From NCBI GenBank assembly GCA_039111635.1, contig JBCAQO010000004.1, forward strand, positions 434,001-498,000: 64,000 nt of DNA, given 5' to 3'. The translations under genes were made by a program, and so were the position numbers. The notes beneath the pieces were generated by a model, which was given only the letters and a program-made list of their open reading frames with translations, ran no database searches and was not told the DNA's origin. This document shows positions 1-9,984 of this stretch, in pieces; the first letter of the stretch is position 1, and every line of letters begins with the position of its first letter. The DNA is from Heterobasidion occidentale. Its lineage: Eukaryota > Basidiomycota > Agaricomycetes > Russulales > Bondarzewiaceae.

Positions 1-230
1 GGAGAAGCCAACTTCTTCGTATTTGAGTTGCGCTCTCGTGAGTCAATCACTGTCCTCAAGCGAAGCTTACCATCCCCCTTGTCAGGCTTCTTTAACATCA
101 GCATCGGCATGGCATTCGTACCGCTACTGAATTCCCACCTCCCGGTCTTCCGATAAGCTTCACGCTTCTCTCGCCAGAGGGGGACAAGAGGGCGGAAATC
201 TTTGATGGTCTCCATGGGTACACTTTGTCT
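1..230 (-). pseudogene. Reverse transcriptase N-terminal part (gypsy, edge-truncated)
   Basis: On the minus strand the frame from about 230 down to 1 reads a conserved gypsy RT entry segment with the motifs PLWREKREAY, NAMPMLMLKKP and LRTVIDSRERN. This corresponds to the region before the first palm motif. The upstream protease frame slips into another frame near 200, so a single-base indel separates protease from RT. The catalytic YxDD box would lie beyond the window edge. Confidence 0.75.
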
Positions 231-1503
231 TCATCTATCAGAGGTATCGTGTGGTTAATTGCACGGAGAGGAGGCAATGGTGTCTCAATAGCCTCTTTAC
301 AGATATCTTTCGCGTACTCCCGGAGTTCCTCCCGCAACCTTGATACCTGTTCATGAAAGATATCTGCCGCGCGGGATTCAACGGTCAAAACCTGTGGTCC
401 CTCAATTGGCAGTGAAACCGGGCTGCCGACATCTACCTGTGAAGGATTGAAGCTAAGAAAGATCTTATGCTGAAATAAGAAAGGTGTGCCTAATATTAGG
501 TCATAGCTGTCCAAGTTAACAATATCCAGGTGCCGTTGTTCATCTATTTCCTGGTATTGCAGTCGGGTGGTAACCCCATAATTCAATCGTGTCCTTGAAC
601 CTGACACAGCAAGTTGCACCGGCACCGGTTTTGCCAAGGGCACTCGCGGCAGCTTCAACTGGTCTGCGAGTGTGGACGAGATGAAGTCCGCCATCGAGCC
701 GCTATCAAGTAAGGCCCGAGCCGGTTCACCTGCCACTAGTACGCTAACAACAAGTGGTTTTGGCACACGTCGCTCGAAGTCCTTGACTCGGGCGGATGTC
801 CGTTCTAGGGTATTTGTATCAGCCCGTGGCCGGCCAGCCTTTTTGGAGCCCACCTCGGCCTTCGCCGCCATGATGGCCTCATACATGGTGTCCCAACTGG
901 TATCACAAGAGTCAGGGATGGCATCTGACAACGAGTCCCCGGTGTAATCGTCGCCTTGGGACATTTCCGCACCCTCAATTGTTGACAGGTCGTCGCTTGC
1001 CGTGTAGTAGGACGAGCAGTCAGAGACACTCTCAGACCTCACATCGTCCTCTGACAGGTCAGGCAGGTGTCCATCGCCATGTTCATCATCATTATCAGAT
1101 TCTGACATGCTAAACAGGCTAGGCATGCTGCCCTGGCTGAACGTATCGTCATCCTCGCAAGCCCAATTGACCTTTGTGAGGTCAGCGCCAGTCCTTCCGC
1201 CTTCTTGGTACCAACCAGAATGGCACTCCGACAGGTCTTGCTTAGTACGAACAAGCTCCTTCCATCGTGCCATTTTCTGCACAAATAACCAGTGTATTAG
1301 GTCAAACCCTTCAGACAGCAGCACACGGCGCTCAATCTGATGCGTCTCAGTGAGTGATTATCAGTTATTTGAAAGAATAGAGGCCCATTGGTATTCATTT
1401 CAAAGCGAGTTTGTGCAAAGACCGGAAAGGCCGGGTCGACGGTCTCATCAGTAGGCAATGGAACTGCGGCATAGAGGACGGATTTAAAGTGCCCCATAAT
1501 CAC
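98..1503 (-). pseudogene. Retroviral-type aspartic protease region of gypsy polyprotein
   Basis: The minus-strand open frame (408 codons, 1324-98) contains the protease active-site motif ALLDSGSMADF (D-S-G), followed by a hydrophobic strand with LGTPFL, as in retropepsins. An acidic linker rich in S, D and E precedes it. The same protein continues upstream in another frame between about 1503 and 1320 (motifs VLYAAVPLPTDE and FALT-type joins), so at least one indel lies near 1320. In an intact element this domain would release gag and pol products from the polyprotein. The last 35 codons before 98 are frame-shifted nonsense. Confidence 0.75.
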
Positions 1504-2264
1504 CTCGTCTTTTGCCAGCCGAAAGGCTTCGGACCGCTCAGTACCTTCATCATGCCAGAAATGATACGGGTGGTTCCCGAGCTAGCCACTTCCTGCATAG
1601 CAAGCCGGTCCTGCTCGATATTGTCGAGGTTCACTGTTGCCGCAGCCCCACTCAAGGTAGGGGCTTTTGTCACTCTACGTTCGGGACAATCCTTAGACAT
1701 ATGGTCCTTAGCCTCGCACCTGAAGCACCGGCCCTCTTCACGTAGGCGCTTGCGACGGTCCTTATCCGCTTGAGTGCGCTCCGGCCGCTTCCCACTGGTG
1801 CTGTCCCTGTTCCTCTGTGAACTGTCCCCTTTCTGATCCCCTGACCTTGTGGACTTCTTTGGCTGATCGGGTTTCCGGTCTTTGGAACTATCACCATCCT
1901 TGCGTTCCTTCTTCTTAGACGGTTCACTTTTGCGGCCTTCGTCTGCCTTCCGAGCTTCAGCTTCAGCCCTCTTCATCAACAGGTGAGTACGCTCATACTT
2001 AGAGCATTTGGACTCAAGTTTGCTTAGTGATACCGTCTCCGGGCTGTAGCCACCATCTGTTAGCTTCAGTCGAAGGTAAGGGTCGCATCGACGCCAGAAT
2101 CCGATCACAAGGTCACGATCTGAGTAGCTCCCCACCGTGTTCGCTATATCCCTTAGATTACGTAAGAAGTCCTTGACCGTGGCCTCTCTGAGAGCACGCG
2201 TCGAACTTATCGCGTTGTTGAGACCGGAAGTCGGCGGGAAACAAATAGTCAAACATTTCCACAA
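1500..2264 (-). pseudogene. Gag C-terminal part with CCHC zinc knuckle
   Basis: This minus-strand open frame of 254 codons continues the gag started upstream: the end of the retrotransposon gag fold, then a highly charged K/R/D/E linker, then a zinc knuckle CFRCEAKDHMSKDC that fits C-x2-C-x4-H-x4-C. Zinc knuckles of this type bind the element RNA during packaging. The join to the upstream gag frame needs a one-base shift near 2205. Confidence 0.8.
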
Positions 2265-4203
2265 AGAAGTCGGTGAGCGAGAACTTCCTTCCTTCCTGGA
2301 TAACTTCTTGGTTAAACCATTTGTAGGCTCTTCCTGAGGTATACTTCCCTAGAAGCATAATTGCCTTCCTAGGTTTCATTGCTGAGTATTTGACGAAGAG
2401 TCTGACTTCTCTCGTCCATTTCTGGAATACATCCGCTCTCGGCTCGCCATCATATACGAATGGCGGGTCCATCTTGAGTATATTCTGAGAGTATCTCAAT
2501 CGGAGAAGGTTCTTCTTGTATCGCTTTCGAGCTCGCTTCTTTTCAGCTTTTGTATCCTCCGAGTCTGAAGAACGAATACTATCGGGTTCCGATGGAAACA
2601 TATCAGAAGAATCAGAGTCGGAGGAGCTGCCACCGAACTTTGGTCTAGGCGCCTTCCGCTTCTTATTCTTCTTGTGATTCTTACGGGCCCTCTTCTTCGC
2701 TTGTCTCGATGACTCACTCTCAGATGAAGTCTCGCTCTCAGAGCTGGAGTCCGAGCTGCTTGTACTCGAATTTGAATCACTAGGGTCTGGGTCCATTCCC
2801 ATAGCTTTCCGCAGGTTGCTTCCCTTTGGGAGAAGCGAGGATGCTCGATCGTGACGCCCAGTCCGAGCGTGCTTATTTTTAGAAGGTTTGTCCTTGCCCG
2901 AGGCCCTCGAAGGAGCCCGCTTTCCAAGAGAAGATGTCTTTGACCGGTCTGCCACTTCCCAACCTGGGTTCAGGCCCACAGGGATCTGATTCTGTTGATC
3001 GGAAGCCTGTCCGTCTTCCCCCCATGCTCGGTGCGTCCTAAGCCTTACGGACTCACCCACATTTCCCTTATTCAGTTCCTTGTGGAGCTGCAATGCGACC
3101 TCATGATCCAACGCCGCCAGTTGTTCGCGGGGGTCAGATCCTGATCCAGGATCAATGTGATTTTCCATCTCATCCTGATCAGTTGATCCCTCGGCGCCGC
3201 CGTATTCTCGCGGGTCAACTGCCTTTCCCTTATCTCGGAGAGGCACTGGTCCGGCTATCGCATTTCCAATGGTGCCAGCTGCCACGCTTACGTGAGGCAG
3301 ATTAATTCCCTTTTGCGCATCAGTATCCGGCTCATCACTTGACGAGCTGGTGTCCGTGTTGCGCAATTTTACTTTGCGCATTCGCTGCACATATTGTTTC
3401 CGGAACTGAGAGCCACCTAGTATCATGGCTCTTTCTACCACACCAGACAGGGGAGTACTCTCAGCTGCCGGCCTGGTCGTCACCCAGTTGACAGGTACTT
3501 CACCGAGATCCCCATCTTCGATAAAATCAGACCACCGGGTCTTCTCTATCACCAGGCTGCCGGGTTCCTCATCACCAGTTTTATCAAACCATTCTGGGAA
3601 GAACCGCGGTTCACTCTTTATGCCAGCGGCTTCGCTTGGTGTAGTGCTGCGTGCAGGGGATTTTGGCCTCTCAAAGCCCTTTTGATCCACTGCACCTCTC
3701 GCAGGATGAGAACATTTAGAAGCTGCTTCTATCTCTTTGAGAGAGCGCGTTCTGGCAGCTTCGAGCCCTTCGGGCGAGCGCACATCAGCCACCGCTTCGA
3801 GCCTTTCGGGCGAGAGCGTCATGGCAGCTGCTTCAAGCCTTTCGGGCGAGCGCTCAGAGGCGACCTCTGCATATGAGCGAGATCTGCCCTCTGCCGGTCC
3901 TTCGGACCGGGCCGAGACAAAGCTGGATGTCAGTCCAGCAGACGAACGACGATTACGTACCGATCCTTGACCAATCGGGTCAGATCGGTGCTCCGCAGCA
4001 GCGCCAAGACCGCGTGCTGTCACGGAGTTGTCGGAGGGGACAGGAGAGAGCTCCGAGCTCGACGAGTCCGTCGACTCGCCAGCAGGCTCTCGATATCCCC
4101 CAAGGGATTCCCCTCCAACCAAGTATTGAACACCAGAACGGGTGGGCATGTCGACAGAGTTCCAAGGGTGATCAAGCCTAGGACGGTGTCGACAAGAATC
4201 CAA
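2158..4203 (-). CDS. Gag N-terminal part of gypsy element (681-codon frame, broken at its end)
   Basis: The long minus-strand frame starts at an ATG at 4203, 18 bp inside the LTR end. It begins with about 500 residues of low-complexity S/E/D/R-rich sequence, including a repeat with SPERLEA cores around 3700-3850 and polyserine-acidic tracts around 2560-2790. The recognisable gag fold follows (YDGEPRADVFQKW, AYKWFNQEVI, FPADFRSQQRDKF). The C-terminus after about 2205 is out of frame with the rest of gag. A gag N-terminal extension this long is unusual compared with the two other gypsy families here. Confidence 0.75.
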   Translation of the reverse strand: MDSCRHRPRLDHPWNSVDMPTRSGVQYLVGGESLGGYREPAGESTDSSSSELSPVPSDNSVTARGLGAAAEHRSDPIGQGSVRNRRSSAGLTSSFVSARSEGPAEGRSRSYAEVASERSPERLEAAAMTLSPERLEAVADVRSPEGLEAARTRSLKEIEAASKCSHPARGAVDQKGFERPKSPARSTTPSEAAGIKSEPRFFPEWFDKTGDEEPGSLVIEKTRWSDFIEDGDLGEVPVNWVTTRPAAESTPLSGVVERAMILGGSQFRKQYVQRMRKVKLRNTDTSSSSDEPDTDAQKGINLPHVSVAAGTIGNAIAGPVPLRDKGKAVDPREYGGAEGSTDQDEMENHIDPGSGSDPREQLAALDHEVALQLHKELNKGNVGESVRLRTHRAWGEDGQASDQQNQIPVGLNPGWEVADRSKTSSLGKRAPSRASGKDKPSKNKHARTGRHDRASSLLPKGSNLRKAMGMDPDPSDSNSSTSSSDSSSESETSSESESSRQAKKRARKNHKKNKKRKAPRPKFGGSSSDSDSSDMFPSEPDSIRSSDSEDTKAEKKRARKRYKKNLLRLRYSQNILKMDPPFVYDGEPRADVFQKWTREVRLFVKYSAMKPRKAIMLLGKYTSGRAYKWFNQEVIQEGRKFSLTDFFVEMFDYLFPADFRSQQRDKFDACSQRGHGQGLLT

Positions 4204-4221
4204 GTAAGCTAGTTAAAAATA

Positions 4222-4506
4222 TGTGACGCTCGCCTGAAGGAGAAGCGCACACGTGACGAAAGGAATTGAGAACTCAGTCTTCGCACCAGAAGTAACTGCT
4301 GCAAATTATGGATTCAGAAATCCTCCCTGCTACTGTACGACCCACGAGCCTTATATACTACGGGTAAGGTACAGTACAAACAGGGGACAAACAGAGAGAG
4401 AAACCAGGAGATATATTCGATACCTCCCGAAACCACAGGCCCCGCTAACCCCAAGGGTAGCGGAGACTTAATGACTAAACAAAGGGAGTGACGCGTGACC
4501 GTTACA
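4222..4506 (-). repeat. LTR of the leftmost gypsy element
   Basis: On the minus strand the segment starts TGTAACGGTCACGCG at 4506 and ends GTCACA at 4222, that is TG...CA with matching imperfect termini, directly before the gag ATG. It contains a good minus-strand TATA box (TATATAAGG, near 4350). The second LTR is outside the window, so the borders rest on terminal dinucleotides and position only. Confidence 0.55.
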
Positions 4507-5867
4507 GTTGCATTCAAGTCGAGAGGGCAACCAGCATGTGGGAGCTGGCGGATGGCGTGCATGGATAGCATCAATCATCAACGGCCCCATTTCTTACCTA
4601 GTCACCAGATAGTATATATTGTTGGTTCTCCTCTCAACCGCTCACCCGTCCCATCCACCTTAAGTGTCATTCAAGTCGATTTTATGACCAACCCTGTAAT
4701 CATTATCTGGTGACCCGTCGTGGTCCTTGTCGTTTGAACGCTTGGAATAACCGCGATGGAATTCAAATCCTTGCCCTGCCCGTGCTGATGACCGCTCGAA
4801 ACGGCGACCCATGTCAGCCAGGACCCGAGAATAGATATGATTTACTGTGCCACGGCCATGAAAGACGGCCTCACCAATCAGACATTGCAGACCACGCAAG
4901 GCTTGTCATGCAGACCCACGCGGGCCTTGTTCCATTTCTTTTTTGGGTTTAGCTCATTTCATCCCGCCTCTCCTTCCCCCCCTTCCTTCCTCCCTGCTGA
5001 ACCAGCAGTAATATGATTGGCGCATTCTGCCGGTCCACGCCATCGTCCTGGCCTGCTAATCACACGATACTATCATTGCACCGGAGTTGCAAATGGGATG
5101 GGAGGTTCAAAATCGAGCTCCTCGCAGCATCTTTTGACGGCGCCTTTCGAAAAAAATCACAGTTGTTCATTTAATTACTCCTTAAGTACGATAGTTTTTT
5201 TAAGAGCAGAAACCGGGTGCAGCAGTGAGGAAGCAATGGATAATGGTTTTGAGGACAGAGTTCTCTCAAAGATGCTCAAGATCCCTCAGATCCTTGAGTT
5301 CAATTGCAAAACCATAAAATTGGGAGAATGACCAGGTACTACTGAAGACATAAAAAACATTCGATTTGACTTTGAAGACTCCAATGCTCTTCACCAAATT
5401 GTTTTTGACGGGCAGTGTCCGATGGCAGGCAGAGTGACAGGGAGCCTCGGGCCGCGTTGATGCTTGGTCATCTTTTTGAATCTCCGCACGGCAAGCCGCA
5501 ACTATGGTTCGAGCAAGTGGAAGGGGGTGTGTTGCTCGGGGTCAATGGGACCCTTTCTCGCAAGCGCCACGCCACGATCAGGGCATCCCTTGCTTTATCC
5601 GCATCTCGCTTGTCTGCCATCTCGCTTATCCGCCGCCTCGCTTTGTTCACTGCTCGCTTTGTCCAAGACACCCGGGCTCATTTCCTTTCTTCTCTACATA
5701 CATATATACCTCGCGAGTGCAGCGGTAGTTCCCCATTCCGAACTCACTGCCGCGCTCGCAGCACGCGCTACGTACTTCATTTTTTCGCCAGGCATTGCAT
5801 GCCCCCGTGCTGAGACGCTAACGGATGATTCCTGCCACGTAACCGCCCCACTTCTCCACCTCCCGAC
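4507..5867. other. No recognisable gene; left flank of the DIRS-like element
   Basis: Short open frames occur on both strands but none shows a domain, a sustained codon pattern or plausible splice sites. A TATA-like stretch (AGTATATATTG) lies near 4610. From about 5415 the sequence becomes GC-rich and may be leader of the DIRS-like element. No terminal repeat could be identified. Confidence 0.4.
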
Positions 5868-6986
5868 ATGTCCACCTCAACCAACCCAAACCCCGACACT
5901 CCAGCGTCCGACACTCCAGCGTCCGACACTCCAGCGTCCGACACTCCAGCGTCCGACACTCCAGCGTCCGACACTCCAGCGTCCGACACTCCAGCGTCCG
6001 ACACTCCAGCGTCCGACACTCCAGCGTCCGACACTCCAGCGTCCGACACTCCAGCGTCCGACACTCCAGCGTCCGACACTCCAGCGTCTGACACCGTCAC
6101 CCAAGCTCAATTCCATGGTCTCACAACCAAGGTCTCAAGCCTGACAACAGGGATGGCCAACCTGCAGCTCCTGCTGCAAATGGCCCTCCAGGCGGCCACC
6201 AACCTTCCCCCTGAAGCGGCAGCCGCCCTAGCTCCGGCACCCACGCCATCTGCCGTGGCGCCCATAGCTGCCGACGTGCTTTCATCGCACGTCCCCAGCT
6301 TCGTGCCACCCGCCTCCACCAATCCTGCTGCTGGTGCATCCCCTTCCCTTCTCTCCCAATTCCCCCTGGTCGAGGCGGCAGTCATCATGGCCATCGTGAC
6401 CCACGAGTTTTGGTCCTCGGACCTCTACAAGTTGGACCCCCAGTACCGAGACAAGGCCGACCAGCGCATTCTAGCCCTCAACGGCGACACGCTGGAGCTC
6501 CAGACCGGCGACTCCTCCGCCAAGGAGTACTGGTCCCTGAACTCGGTTATCATTCCCCTTTCCACCTATTTCTCCATCCTCGGATCGGCAATTGCCCCCA
6601 TGACTCCATCCATAGGATCGGTCATCTTGGGCTTCTGGGCTTACACAGTGTCGCTGATGCAGTTTGCCTCAGAATACAACTGGGCTGCAGTGCACGCCTA
6701 CCACGCCGACTTCTTCACAGCTCGGCGACAAGAGATGCAGATGGGCGACTACAGCAAATGGGGCTGCATAGATCTGGACATCCAGACCCGCCACTTGTTT
6801 GGCCACAACAAAGCGGCGTGCCCCAATGCCCCCGTGCCCAGTGGCACAAAGACGAGAAAGGCAGGCGGTGCCAGCTATTGCATCAAGTACAACGCCGGGC
6901 ACTGCACAACGAGCCCTTGCCCCTGGGGCCACCCGCACACATGCTCCACATGCGGCCAAGGGCACCCGGTAACTGAGCACAAGTAG
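5868..6986 (+). CDS. Gag-like protein of the DIRS-like element
   Basis: An uninterrupted 372-codon frame. Residues about 10-74 are 13 copies of PASDT. Residues 90-150 are Ala/Pro-rich. Residues 160-320 form a folded region of unknown family (motifs HEFWSSDLYKLDPQYRDKA, SLMQFASEYNWAAVH). The C-terminus has a Cys/His cluster: CIKYNAGHCTTSPCPWGH fits a C-x7-C-x4-C-x3-H zinc finger, followed by CSTCGQGHP. It precedes the RT frame as gag does in DIRS elements. Nucleic-acid binding is inferred from the Cys/His cluster. This is the only intact ORF of the element. Confidence 0.75.
   Translation: MSTSTNPNPDTPASDTPASDTPASDTPASDTPASDTPASDTPASDTPASDTPASDTPASDTPASDTPASDTPASDTVTQAQFHGLTTKVSSLTTGMANLQLLLQMALQAATNLPPEAAAALAPAPTPSAVAPIAADVLSSHVPSFVPPASTNPAAGASPSLLSQFPLVEAAVIMAIVTHEFWSSDLYKLDPQYRDKADQRILALNGDTLELQTGDSSAKEYWSLNSVIIPLSTYFSILGSAIAPMTPSIGSVILGFWAYTVSLMQFASEYNWAAVHAYHADFFTARRQEMQMGDYSKWGCIDLDIQTRHLFGHNKAACPNAPVPSGTKTRKAGGASYCIKYNAGHCTTSPCPWGHPHTCSTCGQGHPVTEHK
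5895..6089 (+). repeat. 15-bp minisatellite, 13 units, inside gag
   Basis: The unit GACACTCCAGCGTCC is repeated 13 times head to tail with essentially no divergence (the last unit has one T). It encodes PASDT in the gag frame. Because 15 is a multiple of three and the unit has no stop, other frames on both strands also stay open across it, which creates artefactual ORFs. Confidence 0.95.
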
Positions 6987-8146
6987 GGACTCGTGCCGGC
7001 AGACGCTCATGCCCCGCTCGCTCTCTCGTTCCCAGGTCCTCCGGCCCCTTGCTCCTCGACTCGTTCCCACCCATCCATGTCCCTCTGCCTTGCCCCAACT
7101 CAGCTCCACATGCCGATCATCCCGCCCTCCAACCCCCACATTGTCTGCTCGTCACCTTGCGCCTTCATGCCCCCACTTGGGCCCAACTTCTCTCTGAGTA
7201 CATAGACCCTCTGTTCATAGATACTGTCATGGATATTATTAAACATGGTGCCAACATAGGCTACCATCACGATCACACGTGCACGCAGTCTAGTGAAAAC
7301 TTAAAATCAGCACTACTGCACCCCAATGCCATCAGCGCAGACATTGCAGCCCAAGTCGCAAAGGGCTGCACGCGCGGCCCTTTCGATGCGCCTCCCCTGG
7401 CACACTTTCAAAGCTCCCCGCTCGGAGCTGTCACGCGTAAACGGGCTACAAAGGTCCGCCGCATCCATCACCTCTCATGGCCTGATGGAACCTCGGTAAA
7501 CAATGGCATCCCTGATGACGAAGCTGCCATCACGTATGACACGTTCCATTGAGCTGTCGAAGATCTGATCGCTTCTGGCACTGGATCGTGCATGATCAAG
7601 CTTGATCTTGAGCAAGCCTTCCGGCAAATCCCCGTCCGACCGGCAGATTGGCACCTGCTCGGTTTCACATGGATGGATAAATTCTATTATGACATTGTCT
7701 TCAGATTTGGCCTGCGGTCCGCACCATATATTTTTAATCTATTCGCAGAAGCGCTTCACTGGATCATCACGCATCATATTCCCAGCCACCTCCGACACTA
7801 TCTCAATGACTTCATTGCAATATTTTCCCCTAACATGGCACTCCCAGATATCCTTGATGCTAAGAACTGGATTATGAATCTTGGCCATACCCTTGGTCTG
7901 CCCTTCCAGCCCGAAAAAACCCTAGGTCCAGTAACATGCCTGGAGTACCTGGGCCTAGAACTCGACTCCGTCGCAATGGAGGCTAGGCTCCCCGCTCCAA
8001 AACTTGACATCCTGCGCGAGCTTCTCGCAGAATGGTCTGCGCGGCCATCCTGTACGCTCTTACAGCTGCAGGAACTCGCAGGCTATCTGCAATTTGTATC
8101 GCAGGTAATGCCCCTCTCGAGGGCATTCCTACACCATGTTTTCCGG

Positions 8147-9373
8147 TGATACACTAGTGATGCCTCTGAGTGCAAAACACACCCAGGAAACACCCCTACA
8201 AGCGCAGGTAGGCAGGAGCTGGTTCTGGAGTGCAGGGAACTGTTAGTTGTGCAACAACCAACAAGGGAGCGTACCGAAAGTGTTCGGAGCGTAGCTGCAA
8301 TCAAAGTAACGCTGACACAATTGGCAGGGAGTGGGGCTGTTTGAATGTGATGTGGACCGAACAAACAACTCCAAAATCGAAATATTCGGTCGGTCGGTCG
8401 GTCGGTCGGTCGGTCGGTCGGTCAGTTGGTCGGTCAGTTGGTCGGTGTTTGATTGGGGATTGATCGGGATGCAAAGGGGAGGGAATGGGTGCGAGGCCAC
8501 ACTGGACACTGGCGGAGGATGACAAACTAGATGAGAGGAAGAGAGCAAGATGACGAGGGCTCTGATAGAGGGCTGCAATCGAACACAACAACATAAACAA
8601 AGGGGCAAAACGCGAACGAGGATCGGAAGGCGAAGACTCAAGGACTCAAGGACTCAAGGACTCAAGTGTACGAATGGAATTGGAATGAGGGGGGAGCCAA
8701 AGCTGCTCTATTGCGAGGCCATAGGTGCCCTTTTATAGTAAGTCCAAACAGGTATGGGATAGGGAGATCGGCAGAGGCATAGAGTAATCGGAAATGCATG
8801 CCAAGAGCTGTCAAGGTAAAGAAGATAAAGGAGTGATGATGCGAACAATAGAAGATAAGAAGCAATAGCTCTAACGTCTAAATAAGTGGAGAGATTGCTA
8901 AGGTGAGTGCACATGGGCCTGGAGATAAGGATCAAATGATAAGTAAGTAAACCAATCAGAAACATGGGAGCTTCAAAGATAACGAAGGATAGGTCAACAG
9001 AAGGCATAAGGATGATAAGAGATAAAAAGACAGATCCGTTCCGAGTCAACAAAGTGTTCGGCCGCCTCCGATTCGGGACACCGAAGCCGACCGAATGTGC
9101 CGACAATGTGAAGCGTACCGAACTAATCGGCGATCGGCCGCGACAGTCTGCAGGAAGCCCCTAACGCTGGGAGTGCTGATAGATGCCTAGGATGACTGTG
9201 AACAGCTCCGAACAACTGTGCGGAGGTCTAAATGCAAAGTCGACACCTGACAAATGGCTGAGAGCGCCGAATGGATCAGGATCGGTTGGTCCTAAGTATG
9301 CCGAACGGTCAAAGAATACTGAAAAGCTGCGAAAAGTGGGGTATTGGTGCCTAGAGCGCACCCATGCTCATCA
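8147..9373 (-). mobile_element. Solo LTR of the Gypsy-B family, inserted in DIRS pol
   Basis: The insert starts TGATAC and ends CTCATCA, is flanked on both sides by CCGG (8143-8146 and 9374-9377), and its removal with one CCGG restores the DIRS reading frame exactly. On the minus strand its start (TGATGAGCATGGGTGCGCTC) and its end (TAGTGTATCA) resemble the start and end of the LTR at 28031-29112 (TGATGAGCGTGCACCCGCGC, TAGCGTATCA), so it is a divergent LTR of that family. No gag or pol remains, which is the product of LTR-LTR recombination. Confidence 0.85.
8386..8446 (+). repeat. (TCGG)n microsatellite in the solo LTR
   Basis: About nine perfect TCGG units are followed by imperfect TCAGTTGG/TCGG units. 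The motif echoes the CGGTCGG-rich composition of Gypsy-B LTRs (compare 28080-28180 and 28900-28930), so the array probably grew from LTR sequence. Confidence 0.9.
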
Positions 9374-9984
9374 CCGGTTCATGGCATCATTCCGCACCAA
9401 CTGCTCGCATCGGCGCGTGCCTCACGCGCTCCGACGCGATCTCGATTGGTGGCAGGATGTTGCTACCGCATGGAATGGGATCTGGCTTAAACGCCAAGCC
9501 ATACTGAGATCCACATCTACACAGATGCCAGTGGTGCAAAAGGGATTGGAGGAACCATGGGCTTGCAATGGTTCTCTTTACGCCTTCCCCACTGGCTGCG
9601 GAGCCAAGACATCCAATACAAGGAACTATATGCCGTTCTCCATGCCCTCCTTTTCTGGGGCCCGGACCTCACCGGCCGGCACGTCATCTTTCATATTGAC
9701 AATCAAGCTGTCGTCCAAGCGCTTCTCACGCTGTCAAATCGCTCCACCCCAGTTGCGGAGCTTCTGCGCCACTTCCTTAATTTAACATGCCACCTCAACC
9801 TAACCTTTTCCGTGGTTGGCTCTCTTCCAATCAGAATGCGCTTGCTGACACTGCTTCTCGTTTTAACTATACTCGATTATTTGATCTTGCCCCCAATCTC
9901 AATCGTCAGCCCTCCTACTGGCACCTCCATTTTGGTGGTATCAACGCTTTTGACACGTCGCACCCCAAGTCGCTTTTTACCTTT

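Larger units (their letters stand above)
1..4506 (-). mobile_element. Ty3/gypsy LTR retrotransposon, left part outside the window
   Basis: Read on the minus strand, the order is LTR (4506-4222), gag (4203 to about 1500), aspartic protease (about 1500-230) and the first part of reverse transcriptase, which leaves the window at position 1. This gag-protease-RT order and the RT motif fit Ty3/gypsy. The coding frame is broken at least near 2205, near 1500, near 1320 and near 200, so the copy is inactive. It differs from the two other gypsy families in the window (13-31 kb): its gag is far longer and its LTR shorter. The second LTR, integrase and RNase H would lie to the left. Confidence 0.85.
7049..9984 (+). 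pseudogene. Reverse transcriptase-RNase H of the DIRS-like element, split by an LTR
   Basis: The frame runs from about 7190 with a TGA at 7551 in place of an expected sense codon, through the RT palm (MIKLDLEQAFRQIP, FGLRSAPYIFN) to VFR at 8146. There it is cut by the solo LTR and resumes in the same frame at 9378 (HRRVPHALRRDLDWW). RNase H follows with IYTDASGAKGIGG and the HIDNQAVVQAL block. The RT catalytic box reads YLNDF where YLDDF or YVDDF is expected, so the first catalytic aspartate is asparagine. Frame changes occur in the RNase H part near 9557 and near 9790. Confidence 0.8.

Noticed and set aside
5895..6089. Possible CRISPR-like array
   Set aside because: Direct tandem units without spacers, inside a coding frame of a fungal retroelement.
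5777..6116. Long minus-strand ORFs with perfect VSDAG or GRWSV repeats
   Set aside because: They are the opposite-strand reading of the 15-bp minisatellite in gag, open only because the unit has no stop in those frames.
8386..8446. TCGG array as a telomere-like or recombination hotspot element
   Set aside because: A simple microsatellite inside an LTR, and its unit is not a telomere repeat.
8147..9373. Insertion in DIRS pol as an intron or host gene
   Set aside because: It has no coding content, its ends match the Gypsy-B LTR and it is flanked by CCGG duplications.
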